Source of the DNA: Pseudacidovorax intermedius
GTDB lineage: Bacteria > Pseudomonadota > Gammaproteobacteria > Burkholderiales > Burkholderiaceae_C
Reading direction: 5' to 3'
NCBI RefSeq assembly: GCF_003350475.1
Contig: NZ_QQAV01000002.1
Coordinates: 496,001 to 560,000 of the forward strand
DNA: 64,000 nt
This document shows, in pieces, positions 8,705 through 18,074 of the stretch (its first letter is position 1; every line of letters starts with the position of its first letter). Below the pieces are notes generated by a model that worked only from the letters and a program-made list of their open reading frames with translations, was not told where the DNA came from and did no database searches. The translations under genes were made by a program, and so were the position numbers.

Positions 8705-10423
8705 TCATGGACGGGCCAGTGCCGCCAGCGCCTCGCCGTCCGTCCGGTACTGCGCGAACAGCGGCCCCGGCGCCAGCAGCCCTGCACGGTCCAGCACCTG
8801 CTGCGCGGGGAGCTTCAGGCCCGACAGGTGCAGCATCACGCCGCGCCCCTCCAGCAGCCGCCGGATGTTGCCGAACACCTCGGCGCCGGTCAGGTCCACG
8901 CGGTTGACGGGCTGCGCGAACAGGCACACGTGGCGCAGGTCCGGATGCCTGGCCAGTGCCTCGGTGATGTGGCGCTCCAGCGTGCTGGCTGAGGCGAAAT
9001 CCAGTTCCGCGTCCATGCGCAGCGCGTAGAGGTCCGGCGCCAGCGGCGGCAGGTGCCACAGGTGGCGGTCGCGCAGGCTGCCGTCCGCGTGCAGCCCCAC
9101 CTCGATGATGCGCGGATGCAGATGCCGGTACATGTAGTGCGACAGCGCCGCCAGCAGCCCGCCCAGCACGCCCCAGTAGATCGAGGGCGCCGTCGCGACG
9201 GTCAGCACGAAGGTGCCGAAGGCGATGCCGGCCTCGATGCGCGAGATGCGCCACAGCTGCAAGAAGGAACGCGGCTTGAGCAGCCCGATGGTTGCTGTGG
9301 CGACGATGGCCGCCAGCACCGCCTGCGGCACGTGGTAGAGCAGCGGCATGGCCCACAGCAGCGCCACGGCCACCACCGCCACGTTGAACAGCGTGGCCCA
9401 CTGCGTCTGCGCGCCCGCATACAGCGTGATGGCCGAGCGCGAGAAGGACGAGCTGGTCGGAAAGCTGCCGGTGAGGCCCGAGGCCACCTTGGCCAGGCCC
9501 TGGCCGATCAGGTCCTGGTTCTCGTTCCAGAGCCTGCCGGCGCGGGCGTTGTCCACTTTGGCGCTGGAGGCCGTCTCCAGAAAGCTCACCAGCGTGATCA
9601 GGAAGGCCGGCAGCAGCAGCGTGCCCAGCGTGTGCCAGCCCAGCGCCTGCGGCAGGTAGAAGTCGGGCAGACCGCCTGGCAACTGGCCGACCACGGCGCC
9701 GCCGCCCAGCGCATAGCCCAGCAGCGCACTGATCAGGGCGGTGCCGGCCACCAGCAGCATGGTGGTCGGCATGCGCGGCGACAAGCGCTTGCCGAAGAAC
9801 AGCAGCGCCATGCTGCCCAGGCCGAAACCGATGGCGATGAAGTCCGGCGGCGGGCCCTGAATGACCTGTAGCGGCGTGCGGCCGGTGTAGCCCAGCAGCG
9901 CCGGCAGTTGCGACAGCGTGATCAGCACCGCCGCACCCTGGGTGAAGCCCATCAGCACCGGGGAATTGACGAGCCGCAGCAGCCAGCCGAAACGCGCCGC
10001 GCCCAGCAGGATCTGCATCGCGCCCGACAGCAGGGTGAGCCACACCGCCAGCGACACCCATTCGGCGCTGCCCGGCACGGCCATGGGCGCCAGCGTCGCG
10101 CCCACCAGGAGGCTGGTCAGGGCGGTGGGCCCCACCGACAGCCGCGCCGACGAGCTGAACAGCACCGCGATCAGCGCCGGCAGCAGGGCCGCATAGATGC
10201 CCGTGACCAGCGGCATGCCCGCCAGCGCCGCATAGGCCACGCCCTGCGGGATCACCATCAGCGCCACGGTAAGGCCGGCCAGCGCCTCGCTGACCAGCAG
10301 GCCGCGCGTGGGCCGGGGCCAGTCCAGGAAAGGCAGCCAGTGCTTCAGGGCCCGGGCCCGGCCCACGGGTGGGGACGCTGGCGACGGGGAGTGGGGGAGG
10401 TCGGGATCGGCAGGGGCAGTCAT
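8705..10423 (-). CDS. SulP family inorganic anion transporter with STAS domain
   Basis: This 572-residue protein has the SLC26/SulP architecture: about 430 residues of membrane segments followed by a cytoplasmic STAS domain from about residue 450. The sulphate-transporter signature region appears as GLTVALMVIPQGVAYAALAG near the N-terminus, with a second landmark GLASGLTGSFPTSSSFSRSA in minus-strand translation. The STAS part includes HVCLFAQPVNRVDLTGAEVF, with the conserved NTP-binding-like loop region. Substrates in the family include sulphate, bicarbonate and dicarboxylates, and none can be assigned here. The gene stands alone between LysE and the patatin gene. Confidence 0.9.
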   Translation of the reverse strand: MTAPADPDLPHSPSPASPPVGRARALKHWLPFLDWPRPTRGLLVSEALAGLTVALMVIPQGVAYAALAGMPLVTGIYAALLPALIAVLFSSSARLSVGPTALTSLLVGATLAPMAVPGSAEWVSLAVWLTLLSGAMQILLGAARFGWLLRLVNSPVLMGFTQGAAVLITLSQLPALLGYTGRTPLQVIQGPPPDFIAIGFGLGSMALLFFGKRLSPRMPTTMLLVAGTALISALLGYALGGGAVVGQLPGGLPDFYLPQALGWHTLGTLLLPAFLITLVSFLETASSAKVDNARAGRLWNENQDLIGQGLAKVASGLTGSFPTSSSFSRSAITLYAGAQTQWATLFNVAVVAVALLWAMPLLYHVPQAVLAAIVATATIGLLKPRSFLQLWRISRIEAGIAFGTFVLTVATAPSIYWGVLGGLLAALSHYMYRHLHPRIIEVGLHADGSLRDRHLWHLPPLAPDLYALRMDAELDFASASTLERHITEALARHPDLRHVCLFAQPVNRVDLTGAEVFGNIRRLLEGRGVMLHLSGLKLPAQQVLDRAGLLAPGPLFAQYRTDGEALAALARP

Positions 10424-10530
10424 GAAGCGGGCACCGTGCTCAGGCGACGGTGGCGCGCGATTGTCCGCCCACTGGCCTGCCGATCGGCGTCATGCCGGTG
10501 TCGGGCGCGCCGCTTGCTCGGCGCGGGCGC

Positions 10531-11622
10531 TCAGGGCGCCGCGCAGCTGTCGTCGAGCCCGGCCGCGCTGGCCAGCTTGCGCCAGCTGGAGCGCTGTTCC
10601 AGGCAGCTCTTCTGCCGGGCCTGCGCCGCCTGGGCCTGTGCCTGCTGGGCGGCCTGGGCGCGCTGCGCCTGCAGCTGCGCCACGCGCTCCTTGATGCGGG
10701 GCATGGCGGCCAGGGCCGCCTTCTCGCCTTCGAGGATGGCATTGGCCCGCTGGGTGAAGTCGGCGGCGCCGATGTCCAGCACGGCCGGCCGGATGGTCAC
10801 GTCCGCCCGGGCCAGCTCGGCGTGACCCAGCTTCTGGCCCATGATGGCGATGGACTGGCCCACGGTGCCCAGCAGGTCGCCCGGCGTGCGGCCACGGGCC
10901 TTGCTGGAGATGTCGACGGCGATCACGACGTCGGCCCCCAACTGCCGGGCCGCGTCCACGGGCACCGGGCTGACCACGCCGCCGTCGACATAGTGGTATT
11001 TGCCGATGGCCACGGGCTGGAATACGCCCGGCACGCTGCTGGACGCGCGCACCGCCTGCCCGGTGTTGCCGCGCGCGAACACGGTGCGCTCGCCGTCCTC
11101 CAGCCGCGTGGCCACGGCCACGAAGGGTTTGGCCAACTGCTCCAGGGGCTTGTTGTGAACCTGGGCGTTAACGTAGTCCTCCAGCTTCTGGCCCAGCACC
11201 AGGCCGCCGGACGAAAACTGCAGGTCGCGGATGCTGGCCTCGTCGAGCGCGACGGCCTTCTGCTGCAGTTCGAAGGCGTTCATGCCGCTGGCGTACAGGG
11301 CGCCGACCACGCTGCCTGCGCTGGTGCCGGCCACCACGGCGGGTGCGAGGCCGTTGGCCTCCAGCATCTTGATCACGCCGATGTGCGCGAAGCCCTTGGC
11401 CGCCCCGCCGCCGAGGGCGATGCCGATGCGGATCGGGGCGGGGACGCCGCTGGCGGCGGGTGCGGGGGAGACCGTGGCACTGGGCGCGGCGCTCGCCGTG
11501 CTTGCGGGCGTGCGAGGCACGCTACCGCAGCCGGCCAGTGCGGCCAGACCGAGGGCCGCGATGGGCCGCCACCCACGGATGCGGGCGCGGCGGGGAAGGG
11601 AAGGGGGAAGTCCTGCTGTCAT
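10531..11622 (-). CDS. Patatin-like phospholipase lipoprotein (RssA-like)
   Basis: This 363-residue protein has a signal sequence ending in a lipobox (LAGC, acylated Cys32), a Pro/Ala/Ser-rich linker to about residue 62 and a patatin domain. The oxyanion loop GGGAAKG (71-77), nucleophile motif GTSAG with Ser101 and catalytic Asp213 in DGG are all present, so a Ser-Asp dyad lipid acyl hydrolase is expected, anchored to the membrane. The last 60 residues are rich in Gln, Ala and Arg and could be helical. The ATG at 11622 is the only one that yields a clean signal peptide. Confidence 0.87.
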   Translation of the reverse strand: MTAGLPPSLPRRARIRGWRPIAALGLAALAGCGSVPRTPASTASAAPSATVSPAPAASGVPAPIRIGIALGGGAAKGFAHIGVIKMLEANGLAPAVVAGTSAGSVVGALYASGMNAFELQQKAVALDEASIRDLQFSSGGLVLGQKLEDYVNAQVHNKPLEQLAKPFVAVATRLEDGERTVFARGNTGQAVRASSSVPGVFQPVAIGKYHYVDGGVVSPVPVDAARQLGADVVIAVDISSKARGRTPGDLLGTVGQSIAIMGQKLGHAELARADVTIRPAVLDIGAADFTQRANAILEGEKAALAAMPRIKERVAQLQAQRAQAAQQAQAQAAQARQKSCLEQRSSWRKLASAAGLDDSCAAP

Positions 11623-11698
11623 CGGAAGGGACGGAGTGTGACCGCGGCGAAAAGTGCCCGGCCCGCACGCGCGTGGCCGGATCGCTGCGGCATTCCTG

Positions 11699-11721
11699 CC
11701 CTCCCGCCTTGCGGGGGAGGG
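11699..11721. repeat. GC-rich palindromic hairpin (REP-like)
   Basis: CCCTCCCGC (699-707 within this kilobase) is followed by a three-base loop and a near-perfect complement with one extra G. It has no T-run on either side. It resembles the short C-rich/G-rich intergenic palindromes that are frequent in Comamonadaceae genomes. It lies directly after the dehydrogenase stop at 11730 and may protect or end that transcript. Confidence 0.4.
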
Positions 11722-11729
11722 ACCCACCG

Positions 11730-12830
11730 TCAGCCGGCGATGTGCCGCGCCACCGCCTCGCCCAGTTCCGTCGTGCTGGCCTGCCCGCCCAGGTCCGGCG
11801 TGCGCGGTCCTTCGCGCAGCACCGCCTCGATGGCCGCCAGGATGGCGTCGTGCGCCTGCCGGCAGGCGCCTTCGCCGTGGCCGAGGAAGTCCAGCATCAT
11901 CGCGCCCGACCAGATCATGGCGATCGGGTTGGCGATGTTCTTGCCGTAGATATCCGGCGCCGAGCCGTGCACCGGCTCGAATAGCGACGGGAAGGTGCGG
12001 TCCGGGTTCAGGTTGCCCGAGGGCGCCAGGCCGATGGTGCCGGTGGTGGCCGGGCCCAGGTCCGACAGGATGTCGCCGAACAGGTTGGTGGCCGCCACCA
12101 CGTCGAAGCGGCCCGGCTGCAGCACGAAGCGCGCGGACAGGATGTCGATGTGCTGCTTGTCCAGCGCCACCTCCGGATAGGCCTTCTTCACCTCGTCGGC
12201 CTGCTTGTCCCACCAGGGCATGCTGATGGCGATGCCGTTGCTCTTGGTGGCCAGGGTGACGTGCTTGCGCGGCCGCGACTGTGCCAGCTCGAAGGCGAAC
12301 TTGAGCAGCCGCTGCGCGCCGACGCGGGAGTACACCGACTCCTGGATCACCATCTCGCGCTCCGTGCCCTCGTACATCACGCCGCCCAGCGAGGTGTATT
12401 CGCCCTCGGTGTTCTCGCGCACCACGAAGTAGTCGATGTCGCCGGGCTTGCGGCCGGCCAGCGGGCAGGGCACGCCCTCGAACAGGCGCACCGGGCGCAG
12501 GTTGACGTACTGGTCGAACTCGCGGCGGAACTTCAGCAGCGAGCCCCACAGCGACACATGGTCCGGAACGGTGGCCGGCCAGCCCACGGCGCCGAAGAAG
12601 AGGGCGTCCATGCCCTGGAGCTGAGCCTTCCAGTCGTCCGGCATCATCTTTCCGTGCGCCGCGTAGTAGTCGCAGCTAGCCCATTCGAAGTGGCTGTACT
12701 CGATGGCGATGCCGAAGCGCTTGGCCGCGGCGTCTAGGGCGCGCAGGCCTTCGGGCATGACTTCCTTGCCGATGCCATCGCCGGGCAGGACGGCGATGCG
12801 GAAGGGACGGGTTGGGGTGCTTGCGGCCAT
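11730..12830 (-). CDS. Tartrate/D-malate dehydrogenase family protein (TtuC/DmlA-like)
   Basis: This 366-residue NAD-dependent beta-hydroxyacid oxidative decarboxylase belongs to the isocitrate/isopropylmalate dehydrogenase family. It has the nucleotide-binding PGDGIGKEV at the N-terminus, the substrate-side RREFDQYVNLRPVRLF, the ENTEGEY signature and the metal-ligand region TNLFGDILSDLG. The first of these substrate motifs fits tartrate dehydrogenase/D-malate dehydrogenase rather than LeuB. The divergent LysR gene matches the dmlR-dmlA arrangement. D-malate, L-tartrate or a related acid is the likely substrate, but sequence alone does not settle it. Confidence 0.88.
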   Translation of the reverse strand: MAASTPTRPFRIAVLPGDGIGKEVMPEGLRALDAAAKRFGIAIEYSHFEWASCDYYAAHGKMMPDDWKAQLQGMDALFFGAVGWPATVPDHVSLWGSLLKFRREFDQYVNLRPVRLFEGVPCPLAGRKPGDIDYFVVRENTEGEYTSLGGVMYEGTEREMVIQESVYSRVGAQRLLKFAFELAQSRPRKHVTLATKSNGIAISMPWWDKQADEVKKAYPEVALDKQHIDILSARFVLQPGRFDVVAATNLFGDILSDLGPATTGTIGLAPSGNLNPDRTFPSLFEPVHGSAPDIYGKNIANPIAMIWSGAMMLDFLGHGEGACRQAHDAILAAIEAVLREGPRTPDLGGQASTTELGEAVARHIAG

Positions 12831-12865
12831 GGTGGGTCTCCAGATGCGGGAAGGGAAGCGATGGC

Positions 12866-12882
12866 GTGCATTCTCGTTGCAC
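12866..12882. promoter_or_regulatory. Candidate LysR-type binding site
   Basis: The inverted repeat GTGCA (12866-12870), seven bases, TGCAC (12878-12882) sits in the 99-base gap between the dehydrogenase and the divergent LysR gene. Interrupted dyads in such a gap are the usual recognition sites of LysR-type regulators. Confidence 0.45.
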
Positions 12883-12929
12883 ACGCTATCCATACAATCC
12901 TGCATCCGTGAAGACATTGGCCACGAATC

Positions 12930-13874
12930 GTGAGCAATATCCCTGCCAACGAAGACCTGCGCGTCTTCCTCATCGTGGCCCGCCAATCCAGCTTTGCGGC
13001 GGCGGCCGAGCAACTGGGCGTCTCGACCGCCTATGTCAGCAAGCGCATCCGCGTGCTGGAAGAGACGCTGGGCGTGCGCTTGCTGCATCGCACGACGCGG
13101 CGGGTGAGCGTGACCGACCAGGGCGAGCGTGTCTTCCACTGGGCGCAGCGCGTGCTCGACGATGTGGAGCAGCTGATGCAGGAAGTGGCCGTCACCCGCG
13201 GCGAGCCGCGGGGCCTGCTGCGCATCAGCAGCAGCTTCGGCTTCGGCCGCCGCGTGGTGGCGCCGATGCTGTCGGCCATGGCGCGACGCCATCCCGGCCT
13301 GCAGGTGCGGCTCGAGGTGCTGGACCGGCTGGTGGACGTCGCCGCCGAAGGCTACGACGTGGACGTTCGCGTGGGCGACGAGATCGCGCCGCACCTCATC
13401 GCCCGGCGGCTGGCGTCCAACCACCGCGTGCTGTGCGCCGCGCCCGCCTACCTGGCCCGTCGCGAGCCGCCACGCACGCTGCAGGACCTGGCCAGCCACG
13501 ACTGCCTGGTGATCAAGGAGCGCGACCATCCCTTCGGCGTCTGGCGGCTGCGTGCCGGCGCGCAGGAGGAGGCGGTGAAGGTCACCGGCCCGCTGTCGTC
13601 CAACCATGGCGAAGTGGCGGTGCAGTGGGCGGTGGACGGCCATGGCGTGGTGCTGCGCTCGCTATGGGATGTGGCCCCGCTGCTGGCCGACGGTCAGCTG
13701 GTGCAGCTGCTGCCCGAATGGCGGCAGGAGGCCAACGTCTGGGCCGTCTATCCCGAGCGCCTGGCCAGCTCGGCCAAGGTGCGGGTCTGCGTCGAGTACC
13801 TGATCGAGGCTTTCGCGGAAGTCAGCGCCGCCGATGCTGGAAGGCCGTCGGCGACTTCCCCGTCGCCTGCTTGA
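12930..13874 (+). CDS. LysR family transcriptional regulator (DmlR-like)
   Basis: This 314-residue regulator starts at GTG 12930. Its N-terminal winged helix includes FLIVARQSSFAAAAEQLGVS and AYVSKRIRVLEETLGVRLLHR (about residues 10-55). The effector domain follows from about residue 95 and includes the RISSSFGFGRRVVAPML and VDVRVG segments common in the group that contains DmlR. It is divergent from the tartrate/malate dehydrogenase and probably activates it. Its last 53 bases overlap the 3' end of the convergent AraC gene. Confidence 0.9.
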   Translation: MSNIPANEDLRVFLIVARQSSFAAAAEQLGVSTAYVSKRIRVLEETLGVRLLHRTTRRVSVTDQGERVFHWAQRVLDDVEQLMQEVAVTRGEPRGLLRISSSFGFGRRVVAPMLSAMARRHPGLQVRLEVLDRLVDVAAEGYDVDVRVGDEIAPHLIARRLASNHRVLCAAPAYLARREPPRTLQDLASHDCLVIKERDHPFGVWRLRAGAQEEAVKVTGPLSSNHGEVAVQWAVDGHGVVLRSLWDVAPLLADGQLVQLLPEWRQEANVWAVYPERLASSAKVRVCVEYLIEAFAEVSAADAGRPSATSPSPA

Positions 13875-14730
13875 ACATGGCACAGAACGCACTGTCGGTG
13901 GCATAGCCGCAGGCGGTGGCCACCTGGCTCACGGCCATGCCGCGGGCCAGCAGCGGCAGCGCATGGGCCAGCACCGCCTGCTGGCGCCAGGCCTGCCAGC
14001 TCATGCCCAACTGGTCGCGGAACAGGCGCGCCACGGTGCGCTCGCTGGCGCCGATGCCGCGGGCGCGCTCGGCCAGCGTGGCGCGGTCGTCGGGGGCGCG
14101 CAGCACCGCCTCGCACAGCTGTCGCAGGCGCTTGTCCTGCGGCAGCGGCACGTCGATGCGGATCTGCTGGGCGCGCTCCAGTTCGTCCACCAGCAGCGGC
14201 GCGATCCAGCGCTCGCGTTGCGGCGACGCGGGGTCGGCGGGCGGCAGGCCGTCCGGCGTGGTGTCCAGCGCCAGCATCAGGGCGCGCAGCAGCGGGCTGA
14301 TCTCCAGCACCTCGCAGCGCGCCCAGTCCGGGCCCAGCCAGCGGTGCAGGTAGACGGTGCGCAACTCGGCGTCTTCCACCAGCGTGATGCTGTGCGGCAC
14401 GTCCGCCGGCACCCAGAGTGCACGCGAGGGCGGGATGATGTAGCTGCCATCCCGCGTCGAAAGGCGGATCACGCCGCGGGTAGAGAAGGTGAGCTGTGGC
14501 CAGGGATGGGTGTGGGGCTCGACCTGGGTGTCGGCCGAGAGGAAATGTTCCTTGGCCCGCAGCGGTCGCAACGCATCGGGCGCGTAGAGGTGCGGCGTGA
14601 GCGGGCCCACGCTGTGCGCGGGGGCGGCTGCCGATGGCGCCGGGGCCGCACGCGGTACTGCGGAGGCCGTCCGCGGCAGCAAAGGGGCCCGCGCGGCGGG
14701 CGCTTCGGCGGGCGGTGCAAGGTCTGGCAT
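13822..14730 (-). CDS. AraC family transcriptional regulator with cupin sensor
   Basis: This 302-residue protein (ATG at 14730; an ATG at 14787 would add 19 residues) has a low-complexity Ala/Pro N-terminus. A cupin-type sensor follows with HTHPWPQLTFSTRGVIRLST, then a C-terminal double helix-turn-helix: TLAERARGIGASERTVARLF and GMAVSQVATACGYATDSAFC with MFKQATGKSPTAF. It is divergent from the MFS transporter at 14884 and probably controls it. Its 3' end overlaps the LysR gene on the other strand. Confidence 0.87.
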   Translation of the reverse strand: MPDLAPPAEAPAARAPLLPRTASAVPRAAPAPSAAAPAHSVGPLTPHLYAPDALRPLRAKEHFLSADTQVEPHTHPWPQLTFSTRGVIRLSTRDGSYIIPPSRALWVPADVPHSITLVEDAELRTVYLHRWLGPDWARCEVLEISPLLRALMLALDTTPDGLPPADPASPQRERWIAPLLVDELERAQQIRIDVPLPQDKRLRQLCEAVLRAPDDRATLAERARGIGASERTVARLFRDQLGMSWQAWRQQAVLAHALPLLARGMAVSQVATACGYATDSAFCAMFKQATGKSPTAFQHRRR

Positions 14731-14883
14731 GTTCTCGACAGAGGTTGGCAGGGTATCGGCATTCTGCCGTTTTTCGCCGCCTACCATGACGGGGCGCTGC
14801 GGGCCCGGGTCGGGTGACGCAGCCGCTTCCTCCAACGACAAGAAACCCGCCTGCTGCGTCCCCGAGGCGCGCGGCCCGCTGCC

Positions 14884-16131
14884 ATGACCACTGCTTCCGC
14901 GTCGCCCCCGGGCGGCTCTTCCTCCCTTCGCTCCGACGCCACCCTCATCGGCCTGGTGGGCCTGGCGCATGCCATCAGCCATTTCAGCCAGCTGATCCTG
15001 CCGCCGCTCTTCCCCTGGCTGAAGGACGCCTTCGGCGTGAGCTACACCGAGCTGGGCGCGGTGCTGACCGTGTTCTTCGTCACCTCCTGCGCGGTGCAGG
15101 CGGGCTCGGGCTTCATCGTCGACAAGCTGGGTCCGCGGCCGGTGCTCTTCGTGGGCCTGGGCTGCCTGGGCCTGGCGGCCTTCGGGTATGCCATGGCGCC
15201 CAATTACTGGGGCCTGGTTGCGAGCGCCGTGGTGGCGGGTGTGGGCAACGGCGTGTTCCACCCGGTCGACTACACCCTGTTCAACCGCAAGGTGGCGCCC
15301 ACCCGCCTGGGCCATGCCTACAGCGTGCACGGCATCACCGGCAGCCTGGGCTGGGCGCTGGCGCCGGCCTTCGTCGTGCCGCTGGCCATTGCCTTCTCCT
15401 GGCGCGTGGCGCTGGCCAGCGCCGGTGCTCTGGCCCTGACGGTGCTGGTGGTGCTGTGGTTCGGCCGGGCCGCGCTGGCGCTGGACGTCAAGGCGGTGCA
15501 GAAGGCCACGGGCCAGGGCCCGGGCACCGAAGGCGCCTTCGCCTTCCTGCGCATCCCGGCGGTGTGGATGTGCTTCGGCTTCTTCTTTTTCTACGCCATG
15601 GTCATCAGCGTGGTGCAGACCTTCGCGCCGCAGGCCGCCGGTCGGCTGCACGCCGTGCCGGTGGCGCTGGTCGCCATCTGCGTGACGGTCTACATGGTGG
15701 CCAGTTCGGTGGGCATGGTGCTGGGCGGCTTTCTGGCCTCGGACCCGACGCGCTGCGAGCGCATCGTGGGTGTGGGCTTCGGCATCGCGGCAGCGCTGGC
15801 GCTGGTGCTGGGCCTGGCGAACTTTCCGCCGGCGGTGGTGCCGGTGTTGTTCGGTGCCATGGGCTTCGCCTCGGGCATTGCCGGCCCCTCGCGCGACCTG
15901 ATCGTCAAGCGTTCGACGCCGGCGAATGCCAGCGGGCGGGTCTATGGCGTGGTGTATGCCGGCCTGGACATCGGCCAGGCGGTGGCGCCGCTGATCTTCG
16001 GCCGCCTGATGGACGCCGGCCAGTACACCAGCGTGATCCTGGGGCTGGCGATGGTGCAGGCCGTGCTGATCGCCAGCGCTTTCAATGTGCGCCGGGCGCG
16101 GCGCGAGCTGCTGACGCCGGCTTCGGCCTGA
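14884..16131 (+). CDS. MFS transporter (fosmidomycin-resistance-like group)
   Basis: This 415-residue major facilitator protein has about 12 hydrophobic segments. Landmarks are GLVGLAHAISHFSQLILPPL at the N-terminus, the loop 2-3 region FIVDKLGPRPVLFVGL, and GVGNGVFHPVDYTLFNRKV, which is typical of the Fsr-like group with its HP-Y-L motif. Transport direction and substrate are unknown; efflux is plausible. The divergent AraC gene is the likely regulator. It is convergent with arsC. Confidence 0.85.
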   Translation: MTTASASPPGGSSSLRSDATLIGLVGLAHAISHFSQLILPPLFPWLKDAFGVSYTELGAVLTVFFVTSCAVQAGSGFIVDKLGPRPVLFVGLGCLGLAAFGYAMAPNYWGLVASAVVAGVGNGVFHPVDYTLFNRKVAPTRLGHAYSVHGITGSLGWALAPAFVVPLAIAFSWRVALASAGALALTVLVVLWFGRAALALDVKAVQKATGQGPGTEGAFAFLRIPAVWMCFGFFFFYAMVISVVQTFAPQAAGRLHAVPVALVAICVTVYMVASSVGMVLGGFLASDPTRCERIVGVGFGIAAALALVLGLANFPPAVVPVLFGAMGFASGIAGPSRDLIVKRSTPANASGRVYGVVYAGLDIGQAVAPLIFGRLMDAGQYTSVILGLAMVQAVLIASAFNVRRARRELLTPASA

Positions 16132-16254
16132 CTTTCCCGCGCCACGGGTCGGCAGTGCAGGCCGCAGGAACACGACGAGGACTTGCAGGCCGCCGCCGAC
16201 CGATCCGCCGCGCGGTCGCTGTCGCGCTTTTCGCCCGGCATCGGGCGACGGCGC

Positions 16255-16611
16255 TCAGAGGATCTCCAGCACCACCTCCTTGGGCCGGCACAGCCGCGTG
16301 CCCTTGGGCGTGACCACCAGCGGGCGGTTGATGAGCACGGGGTGCGCCAGCATGGCGTCCAGCCGCTCTTCATCGCTGCGGTCCGGATCGAGCAGACCAA
16401 GCTCGGCGGCCAGCGGCTCCTTCTCGCGCAGCACTCCCCGCACGCCGAGGCCGCTGTCCGCGCAGAGGCGCCGCAGCGTCTCGCGGTCGGGCGGCGTCTT
16501 CAGGTACTGGACGACGGTGGGCTCGACGCCCCGTTCGCGCAGCATCGCCAGCGTGTTGCGCGAGGTGCCGCAGGAGGGGTTGTGATAGATCGTGGTGTCG
16601 TTGCTTGGCAT
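16255..16611 (-). CDS. arsC: Arsenate reductase (glutaredoxin type)
   Basis: This 118-residue thioredoxin-fold protein has the ArsC signature: YHNPSCGTSRNTLAML, with catalytic Cys14, and the downstream LINRPLVVTPKGTRLCRP segment, whose Arg residues bind the oxyanion. Family members reduce arsenate to arsenite using glutathione and glutaredoxin. No arsR, arsB or acr3 is nearby, so a housekeeping role or Spx/YffB-like function is also possible. The gene starts 29 bases from the divergent gene at 16641. Confidence 0.85.
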   Translation of the reverse strand: MPSNDTTIYHNPSCGTSRNTLAMLRERGVEPTVVQYLKTPPDRETLRRLCADSGLGVRGVLREKEPLAAELGLLDPDRSDEERLDAMLAHPVLINRPLVVTPKGTRLCRPKEVVLEIL

Positions 16612-16640
16612 CCGGGAATTATTCCCACCATACTGGCCGG

Positions 16641-17477
16641 ATGCGCTGCCGACCTCTCCTGCTTCTGCTGCTTGGGCTTGCGGCGACGGCTGCGGTGCCC
16701 ACGGCCGTGGCGCAGCCGCGGGGCGATGCAGCCGCCGCGGCATCGATGGTGGCGGCCGAGCGGCTCGCTCAGGCCATCGTCCGGATGGCCGCGCTGCGCA
16801 GCGACGACCATCTGCTCGACCTGGGCACGGCAGAAGGCCGCGTGGTCGTGGCCGCGGCGCTGGCCGGTGCACGCGCCACCGGCGTCGAGACCGAACCCGA
16901 GCTGCTCAACCGCGCCCGCCAGCGCGCGGCCCAGGCGGGCGTGGCGGACCGGGTCGTGTTCCGGGAGGAGGACCTCCTGCGCACGCGCCTCACCGGTGCC
17001 AGCATCGTCGTGATGCACCTGCCGCCCGAATCGCAGCAGCAGCTGCGCCCGGCGCTGCTGCGTCTGGCGCCGGGCACGCGGGTGATCTCCGACACGGACG
17101 GGTTGTCCGGCTGGCCGGCCGAGCAGACGCAGACCGTGGAACTGCTCGACCGCAGTCCCGGCCGTCTACGGACGCAGCGCATCTTCCTCTGGCGCGTGCC
17201 GGCACCGGTCGACGGCGCATGGTGCGCGCCGGGCGGCTTCCAGCTCAGCTTTCGTCAGTCGATGCTGGCGTACCAGGCCACCTTCGCGCGCGGCGCCGGG
17301 ACGCCCGTGCAATGGCGCGGCCGCATCGACGGCGCGAGCCTGCCGCCGCCGGTCGGTGGCCAACTGCGGCCCTGGCTGATCTGGAGCGACGGCCAGTTGC
17401 TGGTGCGGCGCGGCATTCCCGGGCTGCCGGACGGCATCCGCCTCTTGCGGCGGCCCGCTGCCGGCTGCCCGTCCTGA
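16641..17477 (+). CDS. Exported protein with SAM-methyltransferase-like fold
   Basis: This 278-residue protein has a clear N-terminal signal peptide (hydrophobic residues 5-19, cleavage probably after AVAQ near 25). It is followed by a Rossmann-type region with HLLDLGTAEGRVVVAAA (motif I, Asp60-Gly66) and an acidic residue after GVETEPELL, as in class I methyltransferases. The C-terminal 100 residues are not recognised. Export of a SAM-binding domain is unusual, because SAM is cytoplasmic. The protein may have lost catalysis, or the hydrophobic stretch may be a membrane anchor. Confidence 0.75.
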   Translation: MRCRPLLLLLLGLAATAAVPTAVAQPRGDAAAAASMVAAERLAQAIVRMAALRSDDHLLDLGTAEGRVVVAAALAGARATGVETEPELLNRARQRAAQAGVADRVVFREEDLLRTRLTGASIVVMHLPPESQQQLRPALLRLAPGTRVISDTDGLSGWPAEQTQTVELLDRSPGRLRTQRIFLWRVPAPVDGAWCAPGGFQLSFRQSMLAYQATFARGAGTPVQWRGRIDGASLPPPVGGQLRPWLIWSDGQLLVRRGIPGLPDGIRLLRRPAAGCPS

Positions 17478-17552
17478 GCCGCCCTGACCGGCCAGGGTGC
17501 GCAGGTGAGACGTCGTCAACCTGTGCCCGGCACCAGCCCGGACAATGCCGCC

Positions 17553-18020
<468 letters not shown>

Positions 18021-18074
18021 GCCGACGCAAGGCTCGGGCGGCCCGCCGCCAGGCCGCCCCGCGACTGCGCGCCC

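Noticed and set aside
12831-13643. Longer minus-strand start for the tartrate/malate dehydrogenase
   Set aside because: The extension runs opposite the LysR gene and shows no homology. The protein family starts at the ATG at 12830.
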